A DNA stretch of 64,000 nucleotides from Fructilactobacillus carniphilus (GCF_024029675.1 NZ_CP097121.1:372001-436000), one strand, 5' to 3'. Positions 47,749-56,804 are shown, numbered from the stretch's first letter. Notes: a model not told the origin generated them from the letters alone. Program-made: numbers and translations.

Positions 47749-47937
47749 TTATGGTTTCATTACAATTTTTAAGGCATTCACACCCACGAGGGCCACAATG
47801 GCACCGACAATGGCTACGTCTAGCGCAATCGTGGCATTAAACGGAGTCTGGAGCAGTGCCGAGCCGATGTAACCAATCACTTCGCCATATAGGATTCCCC
47901 AGAAGATAGTTGTTAAATTTGTAGCAATTGTGCGCAT
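47749..47937 (-). CDS. Small membrane protein (DUF2929-like)
   Basis: A 62-residue protein with two hydrophobic segments (FWGILYGEVIGYIGSALL and LDVAIVGAIVALVGVNAL) separated by a short polar loop, ending KIVMKP. The ATG at 47937 has AAGGGGTGG 7 bases upstream; an in-frame GTG at 47946 would add three residues. It resembles the DUF2929 (YjzD) type of small membrane proteins often encoded divergently from dnaE in lactobacilli, but that assignment is tentative. The function is unknown. It has a recognisable promoter and shares a terminator with the Nif3-like gene. Confidence 0.75.
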   Translation of the reverse strand: MRTIATNLTTIFWGILYGEVIGYIGSALLQTPFNATIALDVAIVGAIVALVGVNALKIVMKP

Positions 47938-47958
47938 AATTTCCACCCCTTTTTATTC

Positions 47959-47978
47959 ATTAGTAGTTTATCACTAAT
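47959..47978. promoter_or_regulatory. Inverted repeat over the promoter of the small membrane protein
   Basis: ATTAGT, 8 bases, ACTAAT: a perfect 6-bp dyad. It covers the -10 box of the minus-strand promoter at 47965-47992, so it could be an operator. Confidence 0.4.
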
Positions 47979-47992
47979 TGAGATAATTGCAA
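47965..47992 (-). promoter_or_regulatory. Promoter of the small membrane protein (minus strand)
   Basis: TTGCAA (47992-47987) and TAAACT (47970-47965) with a 16-base spacer on the minus strand. Confidence 0.5.
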
Positions 47993-48026
47993 TTCAAGAA
48001 CTAGCTAAAAAAGGAAATGGGTGGTC

Positions 48027-48035
48027 TGCTATAAT
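48027..48035 (+). promoter_or_regulatory. Extended -10 promoter of dnaE
   Basis: TGCTATAAT: consensus -10 with TG extension. The -35 region (AAAAAA) shows no match, which is usual for extended -10 promoters. Confidence 0.65.
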
Positions 48036-48067
48036 AGCGATAATAGGATTAGAAGGGAGGGGCGTTA

Positions 48068-51000
48068 ATGGCTTATTCACCGTTACAAAACATCAGTTCC
48101 TACAGCTTACTGCAAAGTACCACTACAGTTCCAGGATTGGTAAAGGCAGCGCAAGATCAGGGGTACCAAGCGGTCGCTTTAACCGACCATAACGTCATGT
48201 ATGGCGCGGTGGCCTTTGAAAAAGAGGCCCGCCGTCAGGGAATTAAACCCATCATCGGCTTAACCTTAACTTTACAGGGCGAACAACTAACGGAACATCA
48301 ATTTGAATTGGTCTTACTAGCTAAAAACCAACGGGGTTACCAACATTTAATGGAAATTTCCTCACGGGCGATGACTCAGACAGACGTTCCCACGTTAGCG
48401 CAAGTGAGCGGATGGCTTTCCGATTTATTTGTGTTGTTACCGGAACAAAGTGAAGCACTATCACTCTTAGAGTATGAGCGGCCAGATGATGCCGGCAAAG
48501 CAGTGCAACAGTTGCAGCAGTTCGCTGATCCGGGAGCAGTTAAAATCGGACTTCCCATGGATTTGCAACCGACTGAGTTAGAAGCTCGCCAACAACTTGC
48601 CACTCAAACCAATGCCGAATTAATGGCTCTAAATCCAGTTAATTATCTGAAAGCAACTGATTACTTTGACGTCCGGGTGTTACGTTCCATTGAAACCGGA
48701 AATTCCCTGGGATCAATTCCAGAACAACAAGTCATTGTGGGAGAAGAATGGTTACGGTCGCAAGCAGAATTGGAAGCTCACTATCAAACCACGACCTTAC
48801 AAGCAGCGGTGCAGGTCAACCAGCAGGTGGTGGATGAGTGCAACGTAGAAATTCCCAAGCAAGTGCCTCATTTACCCCAATTTCAAACACCTAATCATCA
48901 AGCCGCCATTAACTATCTTCAAGAACTGTGTGAGCAAGGGTTGGCAGAACGGTTGGCTGATAATGTTTCTTCCAAATATCAGCAACGGTTGCAACATGAA
49001 CTGGACGTCATTGACCGGATGGGCTTTAGTGACTATTTTTTGATTGTGTGGGACGTCATTAATTTTGCCCACCAGCACCACATCATTACGGGGCCAGGAC
49101 GGGGATCAGCTGCTGGTTCACTAGTTGCTTATGCCCTCCGGATTACTGATGTGGATCCGATTCGCTACGATCTCTTGTTTGAACGGTTCTTAAACGAAGA
49201 ACGGGCCCAAATGCCTGATATTGACATGGATATTCCTGATGATCAACGCGATGAGATCTTACGCTATGTGCATGACCGCTACGGTGATACCCACGTAGCT
49301 CAAATTATTACCTTTGGAACCCTTGGCGCTAAACAAGCGATTCGTGACGTGGGTCGGGTGTTTGGCATGCGTCCAGAACAGATGAATCAGTGGAGCACGG
49401 CTATTCCCAATCATTTGAATCAGACGCTTGATCATGCCGTTCAAGAATCCAAGAAACTACAAAATTTAATTGCGGATCAACCGTTAAATGAAACCCTGTT
49501 TCAAACGGCTCGGCAACTAGAAGGGTTACCACGTCATTATTCCACCCACGCAGCGGGGGTTATTCTGAGTGACCAACCAATTGTGCAAAAGTCTCCGGTG
49601 CAAACTGGAAATGAAGGGTTACTGATGACCCAGTATTCTAAGTACTACGTTGAAGACGTGGGTTTGTTAAAAATCGACTTTTTGGGCCTCCGGAACCTAT
49701 CCATCATGGCTAATATTTTAAAGATGGTTCATGAACAGCTTGATCCAGCGTTTGATGTGACTAAAATCGATCTGAATGACGAAAAAACAATGGAATTGTT
49801 TCAAGCCGGGCGAACCAATGGGGTTTTCCAATTTGAATCCAGCGGGATTAAAAACGTATTGCGGCGCATGCATCCGGATCGGTTTGAATTAATTGCAGCC
49901 GTAAACGCACTGTATCGACCTGGACCGATGGAAAACATTGATTCTTTCATTAAAAGGAAGAACGGTGAAGAAGAATATCACTATCAAAACGATGCAATTA
50001 AGGCTATTTTAGGTTCAACCTACGGAATTATTGTTTATCAAGAGCAGGTTATGCAACTAGCTTCTACCATGGCGGGCTTCTCGCTCGGTCAGGCCGATGT
50101 GTTACGGCGGGCGATGAGTAAGAAGCATCATCAAGAAATGGAATCAATGCGAGTTCGGTTTGTGTCGGGGTCCGTGCAAAATGGTTACTCGCAACAAACG
50201 GCAGAACAAACCTTTGCCTACATTGAACAGTTTGCAAGTTACGGATTTAATAAATCCCATGCCGTTGCTTATAGCAAAATGGCGGTAGAATTGGCGTACT
50301 TAAAAGTTCATTTTCCCGGTCCCTTTTTTACGGCATTGCTTAACTCCGTGGTGGGGAATCAAGTGAAGATTAGAAGTTACATTCAGGAAGCCAAAGATGA
50401 TCAGATTAATGTTTTGGCACCAGACATTAATCTGAGTCAGTTAGATTTCACCTACCAGGATGGAGCGATTCGTTTTGGATTTCGAGCCATCAAGGGCTTG
50501 CGTTCAGACTTCATCCGCGCCTTGTTGCAGGCTCGTAATAACGATGGTCCCTTTCAAAATTTAGACGATCTGATTCAACGACTTCCACCTAACTTTCGCA
50601 AAGTGGAGCCGTTACAAACCCTGGCGGCGGTCGGGGCATTTGATCAATTTGGGTATAACCGGCGTGAAATTAGTGATGCAATTCCTAAATTCATTAGTGC
50701 TGCTGATTTATCTGGTTCACTGTTGGCCTCCATTCCAGGAATGGAAGTTGAAGTGGCACCGAAGTCCGATTGGCCGGAATGGCAAAAAATTAACTACGAA
50801 AGTGAATACCTGGGAACCTTTTTATCCGGTCATCCGGTAGAACGGTATGACGAATTAAAGCAAACCCGTCGGGCCTTACGTAGTGACGAATTAGTGGCTA
50901 ACCAGAAAAACGTTACGCTGGTCCTCTTGGTTAATCGGGTGAAAACAATTCGGACCAAAAAAGGACAACAGATGGCGTTTGTTACCGCTTCTGATCAAGT

Positions 51001-51400
51001 GGGAGAAGTCAACCTAACTTTGTTTCCCAACTTATACCGTGATGTGAGTGAGTGGTTACAGCCGAATCGGGTGATTTTAGTGACTGGTGATGTCGAAGAA
51101 CGCCGCGGATTGCAAGTAGTCGCTAATCGACTTCAGTTAGCAGCTAACGTAGTGCACCAGCAAAAAACGAGTCGGCAACGCCTATTTGTGCAAATTTTAG
51201 CTAGTCAGGAACAACCAGAGTTGTTGCAACAACTACAGAGTTTGTTGAAGGACCATGAGGGCTCCGTACCCGTAATCTTATATTGGGCGCGAACCAAGAA
51301 GCGCCAACAACTAGCTCCCATTTTTAACGTAGATCCGAGTGAGGAGTTAATGTTACAACTACAGACATTATTGGGTCCGAAAAACGTGGTTTTAAAATGA
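48068..51400 (+). CDS. dnaE: DNA polymerase III alpha subunit DnaE
   Basis: The error-prone second replicative polymerase of Firmicutes, which extends primers before handing over to PolC. The 1110-residue protein has an N-terminal PHP domain (YSLLQSTTTVPGLVKAAQ, VALTDHNVMYGAVAF), the palm with GPGRGSAAGSLVAYAL and MPDIDMDIPDDQRDEIL (catalytic Asp pair near residue 380), RHYSTHAAGVIL, and a C-terminal OB-fold (VNRVKTIRTKKGQQMAF). It has no inserted exonuclease, unlike PolC. AGAAGGGAGG lies before the ATG. Confidence 0.97.
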   Translation: MAYSPLQNISSYSLLQSTTTVPGLVKAAQDQGYQAVALTDHNVMYGAVAFEKEARRQGIKPIIGLTLTLQGEQLTEHQFELVLLAKNQRGYQHLMEISSRAMTQTDVPTLAQVSGWLSDLFVLLPEQSEALSLLEYERPDDAGKAVQQLQQFADPGAVKIGLPMDLQPTELEARQQLATQTNAELMALNPVNYLKATDYFDVRVLRSIETGNSLGSIPEQQVIVGEEWLRSQAELEAHYQTTTLQAAVQVNQQVVDECNVEIPKQVPHLPQFQTPNHQAAINYLQELCEQGLAERLADNVSSKYQQRLQHELDVIDRMGFSDYFLIVWDVINFAHQHHIITGPGRGSAAGSLVAYALRITDVDPIRYDLLFERFLNEERAQMPDIDMDIPDDQRDEILRYVHDRYGDTHVAQIITFGTLGAKQAIRDVGRVFGMRPEQMNQWSTAIPNHLNQTLDHAVQESKKLQNLIADQPLNETLFQTARQLEGLPRHYSTHAAGVILSDQPIVQKSPVQTGNEGLLMTQYSKYYVEDVGLLKIDFLGLRNLSIMANILKMVHEQLDPAFDVTKIDLNDEKTMELFQAGRTNGVFQFESSGIKNVLRRMHPDRFELIAAVNALYRPGPMENIDSFIKRKNGEEEYHYQNDAIKAILGSTYGIIVYQEQVMQLASTMAGFSLGQADVLRRAMSKKHHQEMESMRVRFVSGSVQNGYSQQTAEQTFAYIEQFASYGFNKSHAVAYSKMAVELAYLKVHFPGPFFTALLNSVVGNQVKIRSYIQEAKDDQINVLAPDINLSQLDFTYQDGAIRFGFRAIKGLRSDFIRALLQARNNDGPFQNLDDLIQRLPPNFRKVEPLQTLAAVGAFDQFGYNRREISDAIPKFISAADLSGSLLASIPGMEVEVAPKSDWPEWQKINYESEYLGTFLSGHPVERYDELKQTRRALRSDELVANQKNVTLVLLVNRVKTIRTKKGQQMAFVTASDQVGEVNLTLFPNLYRDVSEWLQPNRVILVTGDVEERRGLQVVANRLQLAANVVHQQKTSRQRLFVQILASQEQPELLQQLQSLLKDHEGSVPVILYWARTKKRQQLAPIFNVDPSEELMLQLQTLLGPKNVVLK

Positions 51401-51434
51401 TTTCTAGTTCAATACAGACACTAGCTGTGAAAAG

Positions 51435-51443
51435 TGATACAAT
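51435..51443 (+). promoter_or_regulatory. Extended -10 promoter of pyk
   Basis: TGATACAAT (TGn plus TACAAT), 70 bases before the pyk start. No good -35 was seen. Confidence 0.5.
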
Positions 51444-51513
51444 GAAGACGAAATCTAATAAAGGCAAGTTAAACTGGAGACAGTTTGCTTACAAAAAAGG
51501 AGAGCTTTTACTT

Positions 51514-53274
51514 ATGAAGAGAACAAAAATCGTAAGTACACTTGGACCTGCTTCAAATGATGTAGATACCATTACTACGTTATTGAACAGTGGTGCAAAT
51601 GTTTTTCGTTTTAACTTTTCCCATGGGGATCATGAAGAACACTTATCACGGATGAACATGGTAAAAGAAGCGGAAAAGAGAACTGGTAAGATTGCTGGGA
51701 TTCTCTTGGATACTAAGGGTGCTGAAATCCGGACGACCGAACAGGTCGATGGTAAGATTGAATTTAAGACCGGTGACAAGTTCCGCATTTCCATGGATGA
51801 TAGCATTAAAGGTACCAAAGACAAGATTGCCGTAACTTACCCAGGACTTTACGATGATGTTAAAGTTGGTGGCCAGGTTCTCTTTGATGATGGTTTGGTT
51901 GGAACTAAGATTTTGGAAAAGGACGACAAAAACCGTGAATTAGTAGTGGAAGTTACTAACAACGGTGTCCTTGGTTCCCGGAAAGGGGTTAACGCTCCGG
52001 GAGTTTCTATCAACCTACCTGGAATCACTGAAAAGGATTCTGATGACATCCGCTTTGGTTGTGAACAGGGCATTAACTACATTGCTGCTTCATTTGTACG
52101 GAAGACTCAAGACATTCTGGACATTCGGGCATTATTGGAAGAAAAGAATATGCAAGACGTTCAAATCTTTCCTAAGATTGAATCTCAAGAAGGAATTGAC
52201 AACTTCCCTGAAATTTTAAAGGTTTCTGATGGATTAATGGTTGCTCGTGGAGACATGGGTGTGGAAATTCCACCTGAAAACGTACCAGCCGTGCAAAAAA
52301 GCTTAATTAAGATGTGTAACGAAGCGGGTAAGCCAGTGATTACGGCTACCCAAATGTTAGACTCAATGCAAGAAGAACCTCGTCCAACACGGGCCGAAGT
52401 TTCTGACGTTGCGAATGCCGTTTATGATGGAACTGATGCTACGATGCTTTCTGGTGAAAGTGCCAACGGTGATTACCCAGTTGCTGCTGTTTCGATGATG
52501 GCTCGGATTGATGAAGTTTCTGACGGTCACTTTGAAGAATTTGGAACTCCACGTCCTAAATTTAACGATGGTGACGTTACGGAAGCCTTGGGTGAATCTG
52601 TAGCGCGGATTGCCAAAGACATGGGAATTCACACGATTGTCGTGGCCACTGGTTCTGGGTACACTGCTCGGATGCTTTCAAAGTATCACCCAGATGCTAA
52701 CATCTTGGCGTTAACTTTTGACGACCGGGTTCGTCGTGGATTGACGGTTAACTGGGCAGTTAACCCAGTGTTAGTTGAAAAACCAGAATCAGCTGAAGCA
52801 ATGGTTAACTTAGCCGTTGCTAAAGCCGTTGAAACTGGTTTAGCTAAAGAAGGCGAAGAAATCATCGTTACAACCGGTGTTCCGTTAGGTGACGAAGGAA
52901 CTACTAACACGATTCGCGTTCAATTAATTGGAACCAAGTTGGCTCAAGGCCAAGGAATTGGCGACGAAACGGTGATTGGTAAGGCAGTGGTTGCTGCTGA
53001 CGCTGATGAAGCAAACGCTAAAGCCGTTGACGGAAGTGTCTTGGTAGTTAAGGATACTAACAAAGACTACTTACCGGCCATGAAGAAAGCTAGTGCTATC
53101 GTGGTTGAAACGGGTGGTTTAACTTCTTACGCTGCCGTAATCGGAATTTCTTTGGATGTTCCTGTGATTGTGGCTGCTCACAATGCTACTTCTACGATTA
53201 CTGATGGTGAAGTAGTAACGGTGGACGCTCGGCGTGGGGTTGTTTACCAAGGTAATCAAGCTAAAAACGATTAA
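51514..53274 (+). CDS. pyk: Pyruvate kinase
   Basis: Converts PEP and ADP to pyruvate and ATP at the end of glycolysis and the phosphoketolase pathway. ATG 51514 (586 residues) follows AAAAGGAGAG; an earlier in-frame start at 51397 overlaps dnaE and is rejected. The barrel starts KRTKIVSTLGPAS and has the catalytic Lys region IFPKIESQEGIDN, then MVARGDMGVEIP and ATQMLDSM. After the C-domain it has the extra PEP-utiliser-like C-terminal domain typical of bacilli (about residues 485-586). There the phospho-His motif reads TGGLTSYAAVIG with Tyr in place of His. Codon use is highly biased. No pfkA precedes it. Confidence 0.96.
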   Translation: MKRTKIVSTLGPASNDVDTITTLLNSGANVFRFNFSHGDHEEHLSRMNMVKEAEKRTGKIAGILLDTKGAEIRTTEQVDGKIEFKTGDKFRISMDDSIKGTKDKIAVTYPGLYDDVKVGGQVLFDDGLVGTKILEKDDKNRELVVEVTNNGVLGSRKGVNAPGVSINLPGITEKDSDDIRFGCEQGINYIAASFVRKTQDILDIRALLEEKNMQDVQIFPKIESQEGIDNFPEILKVSDGLMVARGDMGVEIPPENVPAVQKSLIKMCNEAGKPVITATQMLDSMQEEPRPTRAEVSDVANAVYDGTDATMLSGESANGDYPVAAVSMMARIDEVSDGHFEEFGTPRPKFNDGDVTEALGESVARIAKDMGIHTIVVATGSGYTARMLSKYHPDANILALTFDDRVRRGLTVNWAVNPVLVEKPESAEAMVNLAVAKAVETGLAKEGEEIIVTTGVPLGDEGTTNTIRVQLIGTKLAQGQGIGDETVIGKAVVAADADEANAKAVDGSVLVVKDTNKDYLPAMKKASAIVVETGGLTSYAAVIGISLDVPVIVAAHNATSTITDGEVVTVDARRGVVYQGNQAKND

Positions 53275-53292
53275 TTAAATATTTTCTAAACC

Positions 53293-53325
53293 AAAAGGCA
53301 TCCGGTTTTTTCCGGATGCCTTTTT
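53293..53325 (+). terminator. Terminator after pyk
   Basis: A 13-bp stem AAAAGGCATCCGG/CCGGATGCCTTTT with a 6-base T loop and T-run tail. Confidence 0.94.
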
Positions 53326-53331
53326 CTTTGG

Positions 53332-53337
53332 TATAAT
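53332..53337 (+). promoter_or_regulatory. -10 box of the cvfB-xerD operon
   Basis: A consensus TATAAT 59 bases before cvfB. The -35 position (TTTCCG) falls inside the pyk terminator, so this promoter is compact and possibly weak. Confidence 0.5.
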
Positions 53338-53390
53338 GAAGAAAATTAAGCGTAACCTAATTAGCCAGCATAGTGAAATTGGAGAAGTTC

Positions 53391-54266
53391 ATGAATGATG
53401 CAATTGGAACCATGATTACCACTACGGTAACCGATGAAAATGAAAAAGAATACTTTGTGCAAAAGGATGGGTTGACCTATTCTTTAGCAAAAGCAGAGAT
53501 TAAAAAGCCGTTGAAGTTAGGCAGTAACTTTCGAGGATTTGCCTATGAAAATGAAAACCATGCCTTGCGGATTACGCGGGAAGTTCCTTCCATTGGTTTT
53601 GATCGTTACGGCTGGGGAAAGGTTGTTACGAAAAAATTTGGGCTGGGTGTGTTTGTGGATATGGGTCTCCCCGATAAAGATTTGGCCGTTTCCATGGATG
53701 AGCTGCCCGCCATGCGCGCTTTATGGCCGGACGTTGGCGATCAGTTATTAGTAACCTTAAAGAGAGATCGCAAGGGACGTTTGTGGGGTGAATTAGCGGA
53801 CGACGAAATCTTTAAAGCCATTTCGCAACCTGCCGGGAACCCGAAATTAAAGAACCGAACGTTGCAGGCGCGGGTGATTAATCCGAAGAAAATGGGAACG
53901 CAGGTTTTGACTGATCAGTATCATTTAGGTTTTATTGATAAGTCAGAAGAGGAACAAGAACCGCGGTTAGGGGAATTAGTTTCTGCCCGGGTGATTGGCT
54001 TACGACCCAATAAAACGTTGTACCTGTCAATGCGTCCCCGTGCTTACGAAGCAATTAATGATGATGCTGAAATGATTTATCGGACACTGACCATGCGTGC
54101 TGATCACTTCTTGCCTTACAACGATCACAGTGATCCGGATGCCATCAAAGCCTACTTTGGAATTAGCAAGGGGCAGTTCAAACGGGCCCTTGGGCACCTT
54201 TTTAAGGCTAAACGAATTAGCATTACTACAGACGGAATTCAACTGGTGGAAACGGATCATGAATGA
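53391..54266 (+). CDS. cvfB: S1-type RNA-binding protein CvfB
   Basis: A 291-residue protein of the CvfB/YitL family with tandem S1-like domains and a C-terminal winged helix (FGISKGQFKRALGHLFKAKR). ATG 53391 is preceded by TTGGAGAAG; a GTG at 53373 lies further upstream without support. CvfB affects virulence factor and RNA expression in Staphylococcus; its role here is unknown. The S1 motif is visible around GWGKVVTKKFGLGVFVDMGL. The 3' end overlaps xerD by 8 bases. Confidence 0.9.
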   Translation: MNDAIGTMITTTVTDENEKEYFVQKDGLTYSLAKAEIKKPLKLGSNFRGFAYENENHALRITREVPSIGFDRYGWGKVVTKKFGLGVFVDMGLPDKDLAVSMDELPAMRALWPDVGDQLLVTLKRDRKGRLWGELADDEIFKAISQPAGNPKLKNRTLQARVINPKKMGTQVLTDQYHLGFIDKSEEEQEPRLGELVSARVIGLRPNKTLYLSMRPRAYEAINDDAEMIYRTLTMRADHFLPYNDHSDPDAIKAYFGISKGQFKRALGHLFKAKRISITTDGIQLVETDHE

Positions 54267-55146
54267 TGATTTAGAAAACTACCTGCACTATTTAGTGGTG
54301 GAGCGAGGCTTGGCTGCTAATTCCGTCCAGAGTTATCGTCAGGATCTAACCCAGTTTGTTGATTATCTAAAACAACAGCATTTGACCAGTTGGGGAACAA
54401 TCGACCAGTTTATGATTCTCAGTTATTTAGAGCGGGAGAAAAAGGACGGGAAAGCTCGTAATTCAGTTATTCACAGCGTTTCTTCGTTACGGAAATTTTT
54501 CCAGTATTTGATGCGGATGAAAGTGATTACGGTTGATCCGATGCAAAAAATTGCGACGCCCAAACGAGGAACACATTTACCGTCTGTTTTAACCGATCAG
54601 GAAGTGCGACGTTTATTAGCAGTGCCAGACGTACAGAAAAAATTAGGTCTGCGGGATCGAGCCAGCTTGGAAGTTTTATATGCAACTGGTTTACGGGTTT
54701 CTGAGCTCGTGAACTTGAAACTCCAGGATTTACACTTGGAAATGAACTTGATTCAAACCCTGGGAAAGGGGAACAAGGAACGGATTGTGCCCATTGACGT
54801 AGTGGCGATTGATTGGCTAACGCGTTATTTAGATACCGCTCGGTCAGAATTATTAAAACAGAGCACTAATGCGTATGTCTTCTTAAACGCCCACGGCCAC
54901 CAATTGAGTCGGCAAAGTGTGTGGAAGATGCTAAAACAAACAGCAACGGCGGCTGGGATTCAAAAAAACATTACGCCCCATACGTTACGCCATACCTTTG
55001 CCACGCATTTGTTGGAAAACGGAGCCGACTTACGAACCGTTCAGGAATTACTGGGGCACGCCGATATCTCTACGACTCAAATCTATACGCACGTTTCGCA
55101 CGAGCATTTAACGCGCGAATACCAAAAGTACCATCCGCGTGCGTAA
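54259..55146 (+). CDS. xerD: Site-specific tyrosine recombinase XerD
   Basis: XerD resolves chromosome dimers with a partner recombinase at the dif site. The 295-residue protein has an N-terminal core-binding domain (LENYLHYLVVERGLAANSV) and the catalytic domain with Arg in ATGLRVSELVNL, the HxLR box HTLRHTFATHLL, His in LLGHADISTTQ and the nucleophile Tyr in IYTHVS. The start overlaps cvfB. It stands next to ribT-scpAB, the typical lactobacillal neighbourhood, so it is the chromosomal XerD rather than an integrase of a mobile element. Confidence 0.94.
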   Translation: MNDDLENYLHYLVVERGLAANSVQSYRQDLTQFVDYLKQQHLTSWGTIDQFMILSYLEREKKDGKARNSVIHSVSSLRKFFQYLMRMKVITVDPMQKIATPKRGTHLPSVLTDQEVRRLLAVPDVQKKLGLRDRASLEVLYATGLRVSELVNLKLQDLHLEMNLIQTLGKGNKERIVPIDVVAIDWLTRYLDTARSELLKQSTNAYVFLNAHGHQLSRQSVWKMLKQTATAAGIQKNITPHTLRHTFATHLLENGADLRTVQELLGHADISTTQIYTHVSHEHLTREYQKYHPRA

Positions 55147-55161
55147 CGACAGGAGGAAGTC

Positions 55162-55518
55162 ATGTTATACAAATACCAACCAGGCAATGAAAAGGTCGTT
55201 TTAGGGATTTTGACGATGTCGCAGCGCTCTCATCAGATTGAATTCTTGCAAGAAGAAATCCAGTGGTATGAAGACGGCGCTAATCGGAGCTTATACCTCT
55301 GGAAGGACCAATTTAATAACTGGGCCGGGGTCATTGGAATTGAAGAAAATCCGCAGTGGTTGTTAGTTCGTAAAATGATTTTAGCGCCGGATGCTGATAC
55401 CTATTTCAATGCCTTTCGGGTGCTCGATAATTTGAAGACTTTGTACCCCAACCAACCCATTTTGGGAACGCTACGCAATCAAGAAGTTATTACGCGCTGG
55501 GAGCGAAATAATGAGTAA
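55162..55518 (+). CDS. ribT: RibT-like GNAT family protein
   Basis: A 118-residue protein of the RibT type, a GNAT-fold acetyltransferase whose gene is in the riboflavin operon in Bacillus but beside scpAB in lactobacilli. It starts MLYKYQPGNEKVVLGILTM and has the GNAT-like strand-loop RSLYLWKDQFNNWAGVIGIEE. The substrate is unknown. AGGAGG precedes the ATG. It overlaps scpA by 8 bases. Confidence 0.8.
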   Translation: MLYKYQPGNEKVVLGILTMSQRSHQIEFLQEEIQWYEDGANRSLYLWKDQFNNWAGVIGIEENPQWLLVRKMILAPDADTYFNAFRVLDNLKTLYPNQPILGTLRNQEVITRWERNNE

Positions 55519-56251
55519 TGCATCTTTGAAGATTCATTTAACTGATTTTGATGGTCCGCTAGAATTGTTGCTCCACCTCATTAAAGAGGCTGAGATGGAT
55601 ATCTATGACATTAACATTAAGGAAATTACGGACCAGTATTTTAGGTACCTCCAGGAAATGAAAGAAACCCAGCTGGAAGTAGCCGGTGAATTCTTCGTGA
55701 TGGCAGCTAACCTGATGCACATTAAGTCGCAATGGCTGTTGGCAGAAGAAATTGATGATGACCAAGAGGAAGAAGATCCACGTGCTGATTTGGTGGAGCA
55801 ATTATTGGAGTATAAGCGCTACCAGCAAGCAGCACAGAGCCTCCAGAAACGAGAGCGCCAACAACAAAAGTTGCATTCCATTGCACCGTTACGCCGAGAA
55901 CAAGACATAGAAATTGCCACACATGAGTTTGAGGTAATTTTACTCCAAAATGCCTGGCAACGGATTATTCGGCGGAACCGACAAACGACCATAGGCCCAT
56001 TGAATCAGATTGAGGAATGGCGGTTTAATCTTTCCGACCAAGCAACTTTTATCATTGACCGGGTGCAACAAAATTCCAATCAGCCCCTTTTTTTTTCCCA
56101 TTTATTCAGACCGCAGGCAGAGCCAGAAGAGATTGTAACGGACTTTCTGGCAGTGTTAACCCTTACTAAACAACGGGTAGTTCGGATTAGGCAATCTCGG
56201 GGGAAACCCGATTTTATCATTGAAGGTGGGGAAAATAGCAATGACAATTAG
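55511..56251 (+). CDS. scpA: Segregation and condensation protein ScpA
   Basis: The kleisin subunit that joins Smc heads in the Smc-ScpAB condensin. The 246-residue protein has the N-terminal kleisin helix region (FDGPLELLLHLIKEAEMDIYDI), an acidic linker (DDDQEEEDPRADL) and the C-terminal winged helix (EIVTDFLAVLTLTKQRVVRI). It overlaps ribT by 8 and scpB by 11 bases. Confidence 0.96.
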   Translation: MSNASLKIHLTDFDGPLELLLHLIKEAEMDIYDINIKEITDQYFRYLQEMKETQLEVAGEFFVMAANLMHIKSQWLLAEEIDDDQEEEDPRADLVEQLLEYKRYQQAAQSLQKRERQQQKLHSIAPLRREQDIEIATHEFEVILLQNAWQRIIRRNRQTTIGPLNQIEEWRFNLSDQATFIIDRVQQNSNQPLFFSHLFRPQAEPEEIVTDFLAVLTLTKQRVVRIRQSRGKPDFIIEGGENSNDN

Positions 56252-56804
56252 TGCACAATTAGAAGCCTTAATTTATGCAGCCGGAGCTCACGGGATTGAA
56301 ATTAAGCAACTGGCGCAAATTAGCCAGTTATCCATGGCTGTGGTGCGGGAAAATGTGGTTAAATTGGTTGAAGCTAGTGCTTCTGATGAGCGGGGAATTT
56401 CAATCCAACAAAATGGCGAGTTAGTTACCATGAGCACTAAATCGGAGTATGATCAGACGGTGCGCGCGGTAATTAACGATGATGATTCCTTATTAACTCC
56501 GGCCATGCTGGAAACGCTAACCATCGTTGCTTACCAACAACCGTTAACCCGCTTGCAGGTTGATGAAGTTCGGGGAGTTAATAGTTCCGTTTCGCTCAAG
56601 AATTTACAAAGTCTGGGTTTAATTATCATTGCGGGGCAGGCGGATGAACCAGGGAGGCCCAATCTGTACCAGACCACTGATTTATTCTTACGAGCCTTTG
56701 GATTAAGTGATTTACAGCAGTTGCCACCATTACCAGCAGAACAGCCACTTAGTGATGGAGCAATGTATCCAGCCAGAAACGATGATAAAGGAGAAACAGA
56801 ATGA
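56241..56804 (+). CDS. scpB: Segregation and condensation protein ScpB
   Basis: The ScpA-binding partner in condensin. ATG 56241 (187 residues) lies within the 3' end of scpA with GGTGGGG upstream. The two winged-helix domains are recognisable in QLEALIYAAGAHGIEIKQL and ETLTIVAYQQPLTRLQVDEV, followed by RGVNSSVSLKNLQSLGLI. The gene overlaps rluB by 4 bases. Confidence 0.95.
   Translation: MTISAQLEALIYAAGAHGIEIKQLAQISQLSMAVVRENVVKLVEASASDERGISIQQNGELVTMSTKSEYDQTVRAVINDDDSLLTPAMLETLTIVAYQQPLTRLQVDEVRGVNSSVSLKNLQSLGLIIIAGQADEPGRPNLYQTTDLFLRAFGLSDLQQLPPLPAEQPLSDGAMYPARNDDKGETE

Noticed and set aside
51397..51513. Longer N-terminus for pyruvate kinase overlapping dnaE
   Set aside because: The added residues have no pyruvate kinase similarity and cover the pyk promoter. 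ATG 51514 has a good ribosome binding site.
54259..55146. XerD as an integrase of a mobile element
   Set aside because: It is embedded in the cvfB-ribT-scpAB block common to lactobacilli, with no attachment-site repeats or phage genes nearby.
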